A DNA stretch of 64,000 bases from Dysgonomonas hofstadii (lineage in GTDB: Bacteria > Bacteroidota > Bacteroidia > Bacteroidales > Dysgonomonadaceae). Numbering within the stretch: position 1 is the stretch's first letter; each line of letters starts with the position of its first letter. A program made the position numbers and the translations under genes. The stretch is from contig NZ_JACIEP010000003.1 of the NCBI RefSeq assembly GCF_014196915.1, positions 310,001 through 374,000 on the forward strand, read 5' to 3'. Shown here piece by piece: positions 1 to 8,180 of this stretch. The notes under the pieces were generated by a model. The model did no database searches, was not told where the DNA came from, and saw only the letters and a list, made by a program, of their open reading frames with translations.

Positions 1-431
1 ATGCTTCCGAACGATTTGCCGGACTTCTCTAATCCTTGTATGTCTACTCTTACATATCCGGCTTTCTCGATTTTGACTTTCCCTGCCGGAACAACTGACC
101 ATGTCTCACCTGATATGTTTATTTCATTAGTCATTCCAGCAACAGACACTTTCACTTTTGAGTTGTCCTTAGCTTCGTTCTTTGTCCTTAGAGCAACATT
201 CAGCTCACCGGGATTAGATAACTTAAACCAAAGGGAAAATACTATTTCTGGTTTATCCCATGCCGTTATACCGTTTTCTCCGATAATATCCGGAATTCGT
301 TGCCCTGACGTGATGTATGTATTTCCTGTAAGAGGAATACTCACAATATTATCATCTGACAATGCTACTGTTTGTGCTGTCGAACCAAATGAGAGTAAAA
401 AACAAAAAAATGCGAAAAATAATTGTTTCAT
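1..431 (-). CDS. Secreted DUF5077-type protein, N-terminal part (runs off the left edge)
   Basis: The minus-strand frame opens with an ATG at 431 and stays open to the window edge, giving about 143 residues of the N-terminus. It starts with a typical signal peptide (MKQLFF..., hydrophobic to about residue 18, cleavage near STAQ). After that comes a beta-rich domain with an IPLTGNTYI segment, a KPEIVFSLWFKL segment and a GYVRVDIQGLEKSG segment. This pattern matches DUF5077, which usually precedes DUF3472 in secreted Bacteroidota proteins of unknown function. The DUF3472 part would lie outside the window. It has its own promoter-like site and sits downstream of a terminator, so it is probably a separate unit. 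The open plus-strand frame over the same bases is a shadow. Confidence 0.8.
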   Translation of the reverse strand, partial: MKQLFFAFFCFLLSFGSTAQTVALSDDNIVSIPLTGNTYITSGQRIPDIIGENGITAWDKPEIVFSLWFKLSNPGELNVALRTKNEAKDNSKVKVSVAGMTNEINISGETWSVVPAGKVKIEKAGYVRVDIQGLEKSGKSFGS

Positions 432-468
432 TTATATTAGAATGTTTAGGATGATCGTTTGAACAAAG

Positions 469-476
469 CAAATGTA
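469..476 (-). promoter_or_regulatory. Bacteroidetes-type -7 element for the DUF5077 gene
   Basis: On the minus strand the bases read TACATTTG, matching the TAnnTTTG -7 consensus of the Bacteroidetes primary sigma factor, 37 bases before the ATG at 431. No good -33 TTTG is seen; the expected position falls in the upstream terminator hairpin. Confidence 0.4.
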
Positions 477-477
477 T

Positions 478-510
478 AAAAAAAGAGAATGGGTGATTTG
501 CTCATTCTCT
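478..510 (-). terminator. Intrinsic terminator after the 157-aa membrane protein gene
   Basis: AGAGAATG (484-491) pairs with CATTCTCT (503-510). On the minus strand the hairpin is followed by a run of seven T. It lies 35 bases past the stop codon at 545. Confidence 0.75.
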
Positions 511-544
511 CTTTCTTTTGTCTTATTTTGTTTTTCGGAAAGTT

Positions 545-1018
545 TTATTCTATAATTTCAGCATCTAATATACTCCGTATATCCTCTTTGACTTTCATAC
601 TTTCGAATTTGAATCCGCCATAAACCATTAAATAAAGAAATATCAACATACCGAATGGAGTCAGATAAATAATATCAAAGCCCCCTGTGATCATTGTTTT
701 GGTCGAAACTATGGTAGCAAATAGTAGGAAACAAAAACAATATATGGAAAAGATCAGGACAAAACGGTGCAATCTCATTCTTACTCTTACCCTTGTGCCT
801 GCATTATCCTCTGAAATATAGCCTTCGATTATGGGAGAAAAAGAGTTGCGATAGCTAATTATGCGTTTTATACTAAAGGCTGCATCTTTAGATCCCCTGC
901 TTACATAATCGTACCGACCATCAGAATTTATTCTGATCAAAGCGTCATCAGCTGATAATATGGTTCTGTAGGTAATATCCTCTATGGGAAGTAGTTTTTT
1001 TATGTTCTTCGTTTTCAT
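545..1018 (-). CDS. Small membrane protein of unknown function
   Basis: Codes for 157 aa. About 85 polar residues at the N-terminus, with many charged residues, are followed by two hydrophobic helices (roughly 86-106 and 114-136) and a short charged tail, so the bulk is probably cytoplasmic with a hairpin membrane anchor. No signal peptide and no domain I recognise. The N-terminal part has the feel of a small PH-like or photosystem-assembly-like beta domain, but I cannot name it. It lies between two hairpin terminators, so it is likely a single-gene unit; the pheT terminator is only 16 bases before its ATG. Confidence 0.65.
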   Translation of the reverse strand: MKTKNIKKLLPIEDITYRTILSADDALIRINSDGRYDYVSRGSKDAAFSIKRIISYRNSFSPIIEGYISEDNAGTRVRVRMRLHRFVLIFSIYCFCFLLFATIVSTKTMITGGFDIIYLTPFGMLIFLYLMVYGGFKFESMKVKEDIRSILDAEIIE

Positions 1019-1033
1019 AGTATTATAGAAGAA

Positions 1034-1056
1034 AAGGCTCTTATTTCAAGAGCCTT
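1034..1056 (-). terminator. Intrinsic terminator of pheT
   Basis: AAGGCTCTT (1034-1042) pairs perfectly with AAGAGCCTT (1048-1056) around a 5-base loop, followed on the minus strand by TTCTTCTAT. It begins 19 bases after the pheT stop. Confidence 0.75.
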
Positions 1057-1074
1057 CTGTTATATAATTATTTC

Positions 1075-3540
1075 TTATCTCAACTGTGCTCCCAATTCGC
1101 TTTCTAACGACTTTTGTATCTTCTGCATTATAGCGTCGATCTGCTTGTCATTAAGCGTTTTCTCTTCATCCTGCAATACAAAATTCACCGCATACGATTT
1201 CTTACCTTCAGGCAGGTTCTTACCCTCGTAAACATCGAACAAAGAAACGCTCTTCAATAACTTACGCTCGGCTTTATATGCGATTCTTTCAATCTGGTCG
1301 AATTGGATATTCTTATCCAACAACAAAGCCAAGTCCCGCTTAACTGCAGGGAATTTAGACATCTCACTGAAAGTGATACTATGTTTTTTTATCTCTTTCA
1401 TCAAAGCATCCCAATTCAATTCGGCAAAGTATACATCTGTGTTTATATCCTGTACTTTCAACAGCTTCTTAGCCACAACACCGATTGTACCCAGCGACTT
1501 GCCTTTTCCTTTTGCCTGGATGTCGACTGCAGCACTGTATAGTTCATTTGAGAATTGCACATAATCATATCTGCTTTCGGGTATACCCAGACGGGTAAGA
1601 ATATTTTCTACATAGGCTTTCAACTGGTAAACCGATGTTTTTTCATCCTGTGCCGCCCAACTATTACTGATATTGTTTCCGCTAAGCCAAAGTCCGAGAT
1701 GATATTCCTCGCTGTATTCACGGAGTGTTTCACCTTCTACTTTTTTATCTGCATCGTAGAAATAGCAATTGCCAAATTCGTAGAACTTAATATCAGGATT
1801 CTGACGGTTACGGTTATGGGCAATACTCTCCAATCCTCCATAAAGTAAGGTTTGGCGCATTACGCTCAGGTCTGTACTCAGCGGATTCATAAGATGTACA
1901 CACTGCTTTACCGGATATAGCTCCGATTCGACATAATATGATTCTTTTGTCAGTGAGTTGTTCATTATTTCATTAAATCCGCTTCCGGTCAATTGCTCGG
2001 AAATCAGATTCTGTAAATCATAACTCTTATCCGTAGGTGACTGATAAGATAAACTCGACATAAGAGTTTCGCCAATCTCCACATTGTTATAGCCATATAT
2101 ACGTAAAATATCTTCTATTACATCCACATCGCGCAATACATCTACACGATAGGTAGGAATAGCAAGTGTAAGGCTATCTTCGGTTTCTTTTTCTATAACT
2201 ACTTCAAGGCTTTCGAGGATAGATTTTACCGTATTTTTCTCTATTACTTTACCTATCAGTTTATTTATCTTATCGTAAGTAACTTCTACCACAGGCTTTT
2301 GTATCGGATCAGGATATACATCCTGAATTTCACCTGTGATTTTACCTCCTGCTATTTCCTGAATCAGCAATGCAGCGTATTTCAATACATACATCGTATC
2401 ATTCGGATCGCAACCCCGTTCGAAACGGAACGACGAATCGGTATTTAATCCATGACGACGTGCAGTCTTACGAACCCATGTCGGATTAAAATAGGCACAT
2501 TCAAGGAATATATCGGAAGTGTTTTCCGTTACACCTGAATTCAATCCTCCAAAAACGCCTCCGATACACATTCCCTCTTTATCATTACAGATCATCAGGT
2601 CACGATCGCTAAGTGTGCGTTCTACTTCATCTAGTGTTGTAAATTTGGTACCTTCCGGCAAAGTTTTTACAATAACTTCTCCTCCTGAAATATAGGCCAC
2701 ATCAAATGCATGGAATGGATGACCGAAACCATGAAGCATATAATTGGTAATGTCCACTATATTGTTGATAGGGCGTTGTCCGATAAGCGTCAGTTTGTCT
2801 TTTAACCAATCAGGACTTTCCGTAACTTTTACACCCTTTATAGTAAGTCCTGCATAGCGTGGACAGGCTTCCGTATTTTCTACCTTTATAGTAATAGCTT
2901 TACCCGGATCATCTATTTTGAATTTCTCAACAGACGGCAGTTCCAATTTAGATTTTAATCCATTCTGCTTCAAATAAGCATATAGGTCACGAGCCACACC
3001 ATAGTGTGAAGCACCGTCAATCCGGTTGGGCGTAATGTCTACTTCAAGCACATATTCGCTCTGTATATTGTAATATTCCTTAGCTGGAGTACCTACTTTA
3101 ACATCGGCAGGCAATATGATAATTCCGGCATGACTTGCACCCATTCCTATTTCGTCTTCGGCACAGATCATTCCGAAAGATTCTACTCCTCTGATCTTCG
3201 ATCTTTTGATCTTAAACGGTTCTTCTCCCGAATAAAGTGTTGTTCCAACTACTGCTACCACTACTTTTTGTCCGGCAGCTACATTGGGTGCCCCGCAAAC
3301 GATTTGTAACGGTTCTGCTTCGCCCACATTTACAGTAGTCACGTGCAAATGATCTGAATCGGGATGATCAGTACAAGTAAGCACCTCGCCTATCACCAAT
3401 CCTTCGAGTCCGCCTTTTATGGTTTCCACTTCTTCTACTCCCCCAGTTTCGAGACCAATAGAGGTTAAGGCTGCCGAAGTTTCTTCCGGAGACAGATCGA
3501 AATCGAGATAATCTTTCAGCCAATTGTAAGAAATATTCAT
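1075..3540 (-). CDS. pheT: Phenylalanine--tRNA ligase beta subunit
   Basis: The 821-aa product has the full bacterial PheT layout: an N-terminal core beginning MNISYNWLKDYL, an EMAP/OB-type tRNA-binding domain (about 40-155), the B3/B4 editing domain (about 210-360), a B5 domain (about 405-475), a catalytic-like domain, and a C-terminal FDX-ACB domain (about 727-820, with FPAVKRDLALLLD) that binds the tRNA anticodon. With PheS it forms the alpha2-beta2 cytoplasmic enzyme that charges tRNA-Phe; the beta subunit also hydrolyses mischarged Tyr-tRNA. Length is normal for the family. pheS is not in the window; the two genes being apart is common in this phylum. Confidence 0.98.
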   Translation of the reverse strand: MNISYNWLKDYLDFDLSPEETSAALTSIGLETGGVEEVETIKGGLEGLVIGEVLTCTDHPDSDHLHVTTVNVGEAEPLQIVCGAPNVAAGQKVVVAVVGTTLYSGEEPFKIKRSKIRGVESFGMICAEDEIGMGASHAGIIILPADVKVGTPAKEYYNIQSEYVLEVDITPNRIDGASHYGVARDLYAYLKQNGLKSKLELPSVEKFKIDDPGKAITIKVENTEACPRYAGLTIKGVKVTESPDWLKDKLTLIGQRPINNIVDITNYMLHGFGHPFHAFDVAYISGGEVIVKTLPEGTKFTTLDEVERTLSDRDLMICNDKEGMCIGGVFGGLNSGVTENTSDIFLECAYFNPTWVRKTARRHGLNTDSSFRFERGCDPNDTMYVLKYAALLIQEIAGGKITGEIQDVYPDPIQKPVVEVTYDKINKLIGKVIEKNTVKSILESLEVVIEKETEDSLTLAIPTYRVDVLRDVDVIEDILRIYGYNNVEIGETLMSSLSYQSPTDKSYDLQNLISEQLTGSGFNEIMNNSLTKESYYVESELYPVKQCVHLMNPLSTDLSVMRQTLLYGGLESIAHNRNRQNPDIKFYEFGNCYFYDADKKVEGETLREYSEEYHLGLWLSGNNISNSWAAQDEKTSVYQLKAYVENILTRLGIPESRYDYVQFSNELYSAAVDIQAKGKGKSLGTIGVVAKKLLKVQDINTDVYFAELNWDALMKEIKKHSITFSEMSKFPAVKRDLALLLDKNIQFDQIERIAYKAERKLLKSVSLFDVYEGKNLPEGKKSYAVNFVLQDEEKTLNDKQIDAIMQKIQKSLESELGAQLR

Positions 3541-3593
3541 ACTACAAGTTCAGTATTATATTATTGTTGTTATTTATTTTCAAAAAAGTCTGT

Positions 3594-3601
3594 CAAAAAT
3601 A
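3594..3601 (-). promoter_or_regulatory. Probable pheT -7 promoter element
   Basis: Minus strand reads TATTTTTG (TAnnTTTG) 54 bases before the pheT ATG. The upstream part is AT-rich, but the -33 box is not clear. Confidence 0.4.
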
Positions 3602-3701
3602 CAAAATATATTTCATTCGGCTGTAAAATAATTATCAATCTAAATATATTATAATAGCATACAGTCTTTTCAAGGCCAAGATAACGGGGATTAGGAAAAA
3701 T

Positions 3702-3734
3702 AAAAACAGGCGCAGAATCATCTGCGCCTGTTTT
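3702..3734 (-). terminator. Strong bidirectional-type terminator after the downstream GH43 gene
   Basis: CAGGCGCAGA (3707-3716) pairs perfectly with TCTGCGCCTG (3721-3730) around a 4-base loop, with an A run on the left and a T run on the right, so it can work in both directions. It closes the PUL transcript 58 bases past the GH43 stop. Confidence 0.9.
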
Positions 3735-3791
3735 ATTTAAGTCTGTGTTTTAGTGGAAGAATCCTCTTTTATCGATTATCTGAAAAAAGCG

Positions 3792-4871
3792 TTAAAAGAA
3801 AACCGGAATTGAATTCACTGAATGTGACGGAGTACCATTGCCTACGATCGGCCATCCGTCATTATCCCAATCAACTCTGTCCAACATTAGATTACGGTGA
3901 TTGCTTCCATTGTCAATAAAAGCATGGTAAAGAAACCAGTCTACTCCTTTATCATCTGTTATAATTCTCGAATTATGCCCCGGACCTCCAAATGTGTCGT
4001 TGCCTTTTATGACTATAGGCTGGAAGTTTGTCGGATTCCATGCATTAACAGTTTTCATATCTACTCCCGTCTTGCTCAAATATGGGCCTTCCAGACTTTG
4101 TGATCTTCCAACCATTACTTTATATGAGCTGTTCATACCTTCGCAACAAGCTCCTGTAGATGTAAACAGATAGTAGTAATTACCTCTCTTGTGAACATAA
4201 GCAGCCTCAAATGATCTACCGGCAATTAGTGTTTTTTTAGTCAGGTCTTTCACAGCCATACCATCTTCCGTCAATTCGGTCATGTATATCCCATAGAAAC
4301 TACCCCAGAATAAATAACGCTTGCCATTTTCTTCGAAGAAACATGGATCAATTGAGTTGTGAACACCTATTTCCGAACTTACAAATAGTTTTCCATTGGA
4401 ATTTCCAACAGGTGGGACAAATGGCCCCTGTGGTTTATCTGATACACCTATACCAATACCACATGTAGCACCTCCACCCCATTTAGATATAGAATAATAC
4501 ATCACATATTTTCCATCAAAATAGTTAATATCAGGAGCCCACATTCCGGTATCGTTCACTTTATCGTCCGTGAAGTCGGGCCTTTCAGTAAAAACCTGGC
4601 TGGAAGAATTTCCAATACGATCCCAGTTTATCAAATCGGTAGATTTGTAACCTCTCACAATCCCTGATGTTACATACATATAGAATTCTTTCCCCATACG
4701 GATAACTGTCGGATCGGCATAGCTGCCTACTACGATAGGATTTGTAAAAGACGATTTGTCTCCCTGTTTTAATGTTTTTGTATACTCTTTCGATTGAGCA
4801 GGGCTTTTGCCTGAACACAGACATAATGCAATGATAACAAAGAGTATATGATATATTAATACTTTTTTCAT
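3792..4871 (-). CDS. GH43 family glycosidase, endo-arabinanase-like
   Basis: The 359-aa product has a signal peptide (about 1-25) and one five-bladed GH43 propeller. The expected catalytic trio is visible: base Asp53 in ADPTV, pKa-modulating Asp175 in NSIDP, and acid Glu222 in SFEAAYV. WAPDI (111-115), a CCEG motif and GPGHNS are typical of arabinan-active GH43 members, so arabinan endo-1,5-alpha-L-arabinosidase is the best guess; exo-arabinofuranosidase is the alternative. No lipobox, so probably periplasmic. It is the last PUL gene, separated from the SusD-side lipoprotein by about 190 bases and a hairpin. A 100-aa frame overlapping its start is a shadow. Confidence 0.9.
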   Translation of the reverse strand: MKKVLIYHILFVIIALCLCSGKSPAQSKEYTKTLKQGDKSSFTNPIVVGSYADPTVIRMGKEFYMYVTSGIVRGYKSTDLINWDRIGNSSSQVFTERPDFTDDKVNDTGMWAPDINYFDGKYVMYYSISKWGGGATCGIGIGVSDKPQGPFVPPVGNSNGKLFVSSEIGVHNSIDPCFFEENGKRYLFWGSFYGIYMTELTEDGMAVKDLTKKTLIAGRSFEAAYVHKRGNYYYLFTSTGACCEGMNSSYKVMVGRSQSLEGPYLSKTGVDMKTVNAWNPTNFQPIVIKGNDTFGGPGHNSRIITDDKGVDWFLYHAFIDNGSNHRNLMLDRVDWDNDGWPIVGNGTPSHSVNSIPVFF

Positions 4872-5007
4872 AATCTTCTTCAGCCATAGGCTGTTTGTTT
4901 CTTTAAATATAATTGAGTCGGTCTTTATTTGTATCTTTTCTTTGCAGATAGGACAATAAAAATATTTTTCGTATTTGTTCCTTCACAGGCATCTTTTGCA
5001 AAATTGA

Positions 5008-5040
5008 TATGGGGCTACCATTTTTACAGATAACCCCATA
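5008..5040 (-). terminator. Hairpin after the SusCD operon
   Basis: TATGGGG (5008-5014) pairs with CCCCATA (5034-5040), then a modest T-rich stretch on the minus strand. It lies 22 bases past the stop of the 332-aa lipoprotein and may end or attenuate the transcript before the GH43 gene. Confidence 0.5.
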
Positions 5041-5061
5041 CAATCTAAAAACAGGTTGCTA

Positions 5062-6060
5062 CTAATCCCATTCAATCTGCTGATCCTCGTCAGGAATCAA
5101 TGTATTCAATCTACGCTCCATTCCCATGGTTCCACTCACCGAATATTTAATAGGAGTACCCGGGGTAGAGGTATAGTCTTCGAATGTATAACTTAAACCG
5201 ATATTAATAAATATTTTTTTCAGATAAACTTTTGTTTCATCCATCGATTCGTCCATTGTATAATATGGTTCTCCGGTGGACTGGAAATTAATCAACGGAT
5301 TATCGCTATAGACTTCCAACTTCTTTTTCTGGATATCAATTCTTTCATCCGTAAATTTGATATATATCTTATACATTTTACGATCGAGATAGTCCTCATC
5401 CCTAAGACCTGCATAAAAGAAGATTGTCTCCTCATCCACCACATAAGTTTTGATCTGCGGCATGGTCAAAGCTGTTTCTGTATCGGGTAACAGAAACATT
5501 TTCATTAAAGTCCCACTATATTTACCTGAATAATCATTGAACGGATTAATATACAACATCGCTCTTTGAAAGTACTTATGAGGATTGACCTGATAATCGT
5601 ATGACGGATCATCGAGTATTTTCAACGGCAATAGCCATTTGTATGTCTGATCCAGATCACCTAATGAAAATTCGATAGGTATAGTAGATGTAGATTCACC
5701 GGCAGGAATTGTTACAGATTCGGGCATTGTGTAATACGTAGTTCCTAACTGCTTGAAATAAAGTTCGTCACGATGCCCAAATCCCTCTTTGTTCACTATA
5801 GCCAATGTATCAGGGTCTAAACCGACATGTATCGTTTGCTCCTTTGAGTTCTGATTGGAACCACTGATAATGAGCGGAAGTTGATACGTCACTTTTCCCT
5901 GAGATTTATAACGTACATATATCGGTGTCACCCCTAACGTATTAGGGTTCGCTTTGAATGAGGCTAAATATTTATATTGCTCATCTTCCCATTCGTTATT
6001 ACATGATACACAGCATATCACTGCGCACACAGCTAAAAGCAGATAATATATATATTTCAT
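5062..6060 (-). CDS. DUF1735/DUF4973-type surface lipoprotein of the PUL
   Basis: The 332-aa product has a short lipoprotein signal ending CVSC (lipidated Cys20), then Asn and acidic residues (NNEWEDEQ) that fit the Bacteroidetes outer-membrane lipoprotein export signal. The rest is beta-rich: an N-terminal DUF1735-like domain with repeated TIPAGESTSTIPIEF-type strands (about 110-160) and a C-terminal DUF4973-like part. Such proteins follow SusD in many PULs and are thought to be surface glycan-binding proteins, the SusE/SusF role. It starts 19 bases after the SusD stop, so it is co-transcribed. The glycan is not deducible from sequence. Confidence 0.8.
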   Translation of the reverse strand: MKYIYYLLLAVCAVICCVSCNNEWEDEQYKYLASFKANPNTLGVTPIYVRYKSQGKVTYQLPLIISGSNQNSKEQTIHVGLDPDTLAIVNKEGFGHRDELYFKQLGTTYYTMPESVTIPAGESTSTIPIEFSLGDLDQTYKWLLPLKILDDPSYDYQVNPHKYFQRAMLYINPFNDYSGKYSGTLMKMFLLPDTETALTMPQIKTYVVDEETIFFYAGLRDEDYLDRKMYKIYIKFTDERIDIQKKKLEVYSDNPLINFQSTGEPYYTMDESMDETKVYLKKIFINIGLSYTFEDYTSTPGTPIKYSVSGTMGMERRLNTLIPDEDQQIEWD

Positions 6061-6079
6061 TTTCTTCTGATTATAAGAG

Positions 6080-8167
6080 TTATTCCGGAGTAGTCCAGCC
6101 CGGATTCTGAATCAATTTAGGATTACGTCTCAGCTCGGTATGATGAATAGGCAGGAACCACATCTTACGGGCAAATATAGTCGGCAATGAAGCCGCCAGA
6201 GTAGGAATATGAAACTCTACTGCCAGATCTTTGGTCGCATAAGGATTACATCCGTATACCTGTGCGGCTTCCTCTACCGGAGCATCCATCCAGCGACGAA
6301 GGTCGAAATAACGGTGTCCTTCTGCAAATAATTCGATCTGACGTTCACGTTTCAACTTCATGCGGAACATATCCTGATTACCATATACATCATCTCCATA
6401 ATCGGGAACTCCCGCACGGATACGAACAGGCTGAATACCTTTTTTCAACTCGCCGATATTGCGGCTAACGGTATGAGTCTTGCTTCCGTCCCACGATGGA
6501 ATATTATGACTACTGGTTAATTCATTCAAAGCCTCGGCATAGATAAGCAGGACTTCGGCATAACGGATAGCCGGATCAACTTTTTTTGTAAACCTGCTCT
6601 TATCATAAGCTGTCGAAATGGTGTTACTTATATCATACGGACTTACATATTTCTTTATGCCAATACCGGTACGTAACCAGTAAGTTGCATTCGAATATCC
6701 GTTACCGCTTCCACGATAATAAAACACCTGTTGGTTTGCCAATTCATCTTTCGTAGCTTCTGCATTCAACAAATTCCATGTGCTTCCATTGTAAGCCACG
6801 GATGCATAAAAACGAGGTTCGCGTTTTGCATATTGTTTAGATACTCCTGTACCCAGTGAACCCAACTCAGGATAGTTGGAAAGATCACCAGCTGTAACAA
6901 AACCTGTTTCGCGAGGAAGTGTATTGAAACGGCCTGCATATTCCGGGATATCGGCATACACAGAATTCATACCCGCACAATCTGTTCCATCTGCCATATA
7001 ATAGGCATCGCATTGCTTGAGTGTCATACCATGCGAACTGTATCCTTTGCCATGCAGACGAGGTAATTGGTGAACAACCATAGTAGCCACATCTTCTCCC
7101 GAACCATTCTGGCCACGGGTAAAGATAAGTTCAGGATTATCACTGGCTTCGAGGTCTCCATTGAAGACTGAACGATACGATTCGAAAGGATCTATGTTTT
7201 TATAACCAAGAGGCCAGTCGTTATTAGAAAAATTACCATCATCATATGGAGTAAGAGTATTCGGATAAGCTATATTATTACTGTTACTTCTCACATAAGC
7301 AACATACAAGCTATAACGGTTTATGTCCATCACATCTAAAGCCGCAGCGGCAGCTTTTGCCCATTTAGATTCGTCATAAGTAGCGGGAAGCAACGGTGTA
7401 CCATCCGGATTTATCAAAGCTGAAGTCACTTCGGCCGGAGCTTTTCCGTTATACAAAGGGCTGGCGGCAAACAGCAAGACTTTCGCACGCAAGGCCAGCG
7501 CTGCCCCACGTGTAGGACGGGCAATTTCCTGTACAGGACGTTTATCTGGTGAAAGCAGTTTAGCTGCTTCTACCAAATCTGCGGTAATATAGTCCACACA
7601 TTCGTCATATGTATTTCTGGCTTGTGCAATCTCGTCATATTCTTTCATATAATCTACAACCCCGCCATCGATAAGAGGTACCGGGCCATACAGGCGCAAC
7701 ATAATCCAATAGAAATAAGCTCTCAGGAAGTGGGCCTGTCCTTTGAAATCGGTAATTTCCGCGTCATCAAACACTTTACTTTCATCTATATGCTGCAGAA
7801 AGATAGATGCCTGGCGAATTCCTCTGTATGCATACTGCCAAACATATTGAGTTTCACCATGATCGCCACTTTCGGTATACTGTCCGCTTTTCCATCTTTT
7901 ATATCCGTCCGATTCGTCACCGTAATACATATCGTCGGCAAAATTGAAAGGAATGCTCTTCTTGCTACATACATCCTGTAGATAGCCATTGCCTAAATAT
8001 GAATAAGCATCAGCCAACCACTCATTTGTATAGTCTCTATTCTGGAAAACATCCTCTATAGACAGACGTTCATCAAATATGTAATCAGAGTCCAGATAGT
8101 CTGAGCATCCGCCAAGAGTCAGACTTAACCCTACTACAACAGATAATATTATAATTATTTTCTTCAT
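6080..8167 (-). CDS. SusD/RagB family outer-membrane nutrient-binding lipoprotein
   Basis: The 695-aa lipoprotein (lipobox LGGC, lipidated Cys21) has the SusD layout: an N-terminal SusD-like region (about 25-230, including RGIRQASIFLQ and FLRAYFYWIMLRLYG, the TPR core) and a C-terminal RagB/SusD domain (about 330-695, with RYAEVLLIYAEALNE and ERQIELFAEGHRYFDLRRW). It is the surface lid that hands oligosaccharide to the SusC porin. The gene starts 13 bases after susC, the usual tight pair. Length is slightly above the common 500-650 aa. Confidence 0.97.
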   Translation of the reverse strand: MKKIIIILSVVVGLSLTLGGCSDYLDSDYIFDERLSIEDVFQNRDYTNEWLADAYSYLGNGYLQDVCSKKSIPFNFADDMYYGDESDGYKRWKSGQYTESGDHGETQYVWQYAYRGIRQASIFLQHIDESKVFDDAEITDFKGQAHFLRAYFYWIMLRLYGPVPLIDGGVVDYMKEYDEIAQARNTYDECVDYITADLVEAAKLLSPDKRPVQEIARPTRGAALALRAKVLLFAASPLYNGKAPAEVTSALINPDGTPLLPATYDESKWAKAAAAALDVMDINRYSLYVAYVRSNSNNIAYPNTLTPYDDGNFSNNDWPLGYKNIDPFESYRSVFNGDLEASDNPELIFTRGQNGSGEDVATMVVHQLPRLHGKGYSSHGMTLKQCDAYYMADGTDCAGMNSVYADIPEYAGRFNTLPRETGFVTAGDLSNYPELGSLGTGVSKQYAKREPRFYASVAYNGSTWNLLNAEATKDELANQQVFYYRGSGNGYSNATYWLRTGIGIKKYVSPYDISNTISTAYDKSRFTKKVDPAIRYAEVLLIYAEALNELTSSHNIPSWDGSKTHTVSRNIGELKKGIQPVRIRAGVPDYGDDVYGNQDMFRMKLKRERQIELFAEGHRYFDLRRWMDAPVEEAAQVYGCNPYATKDLAVEFHIPTLAASLPTIFARKMWFLPIHHTELRRNPKLIQNPGWTTPE

Positions 8168-8180
8168 ATACTTTTAATGT

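Noticed and set aside
1-462. Plus-strand open frame of 153 aa at the left edge
   Set aside because: The reverse strand encodes a signal peptide and a DUF5077-type domain over the same bases, with promoter and terminator on that strand.
4585-4887. 100-aa minus-strand frame overlapping the start of the GH43 gene
   Set aside because: Lies in another frame over conserved GH43 sequence; no signal or domain.
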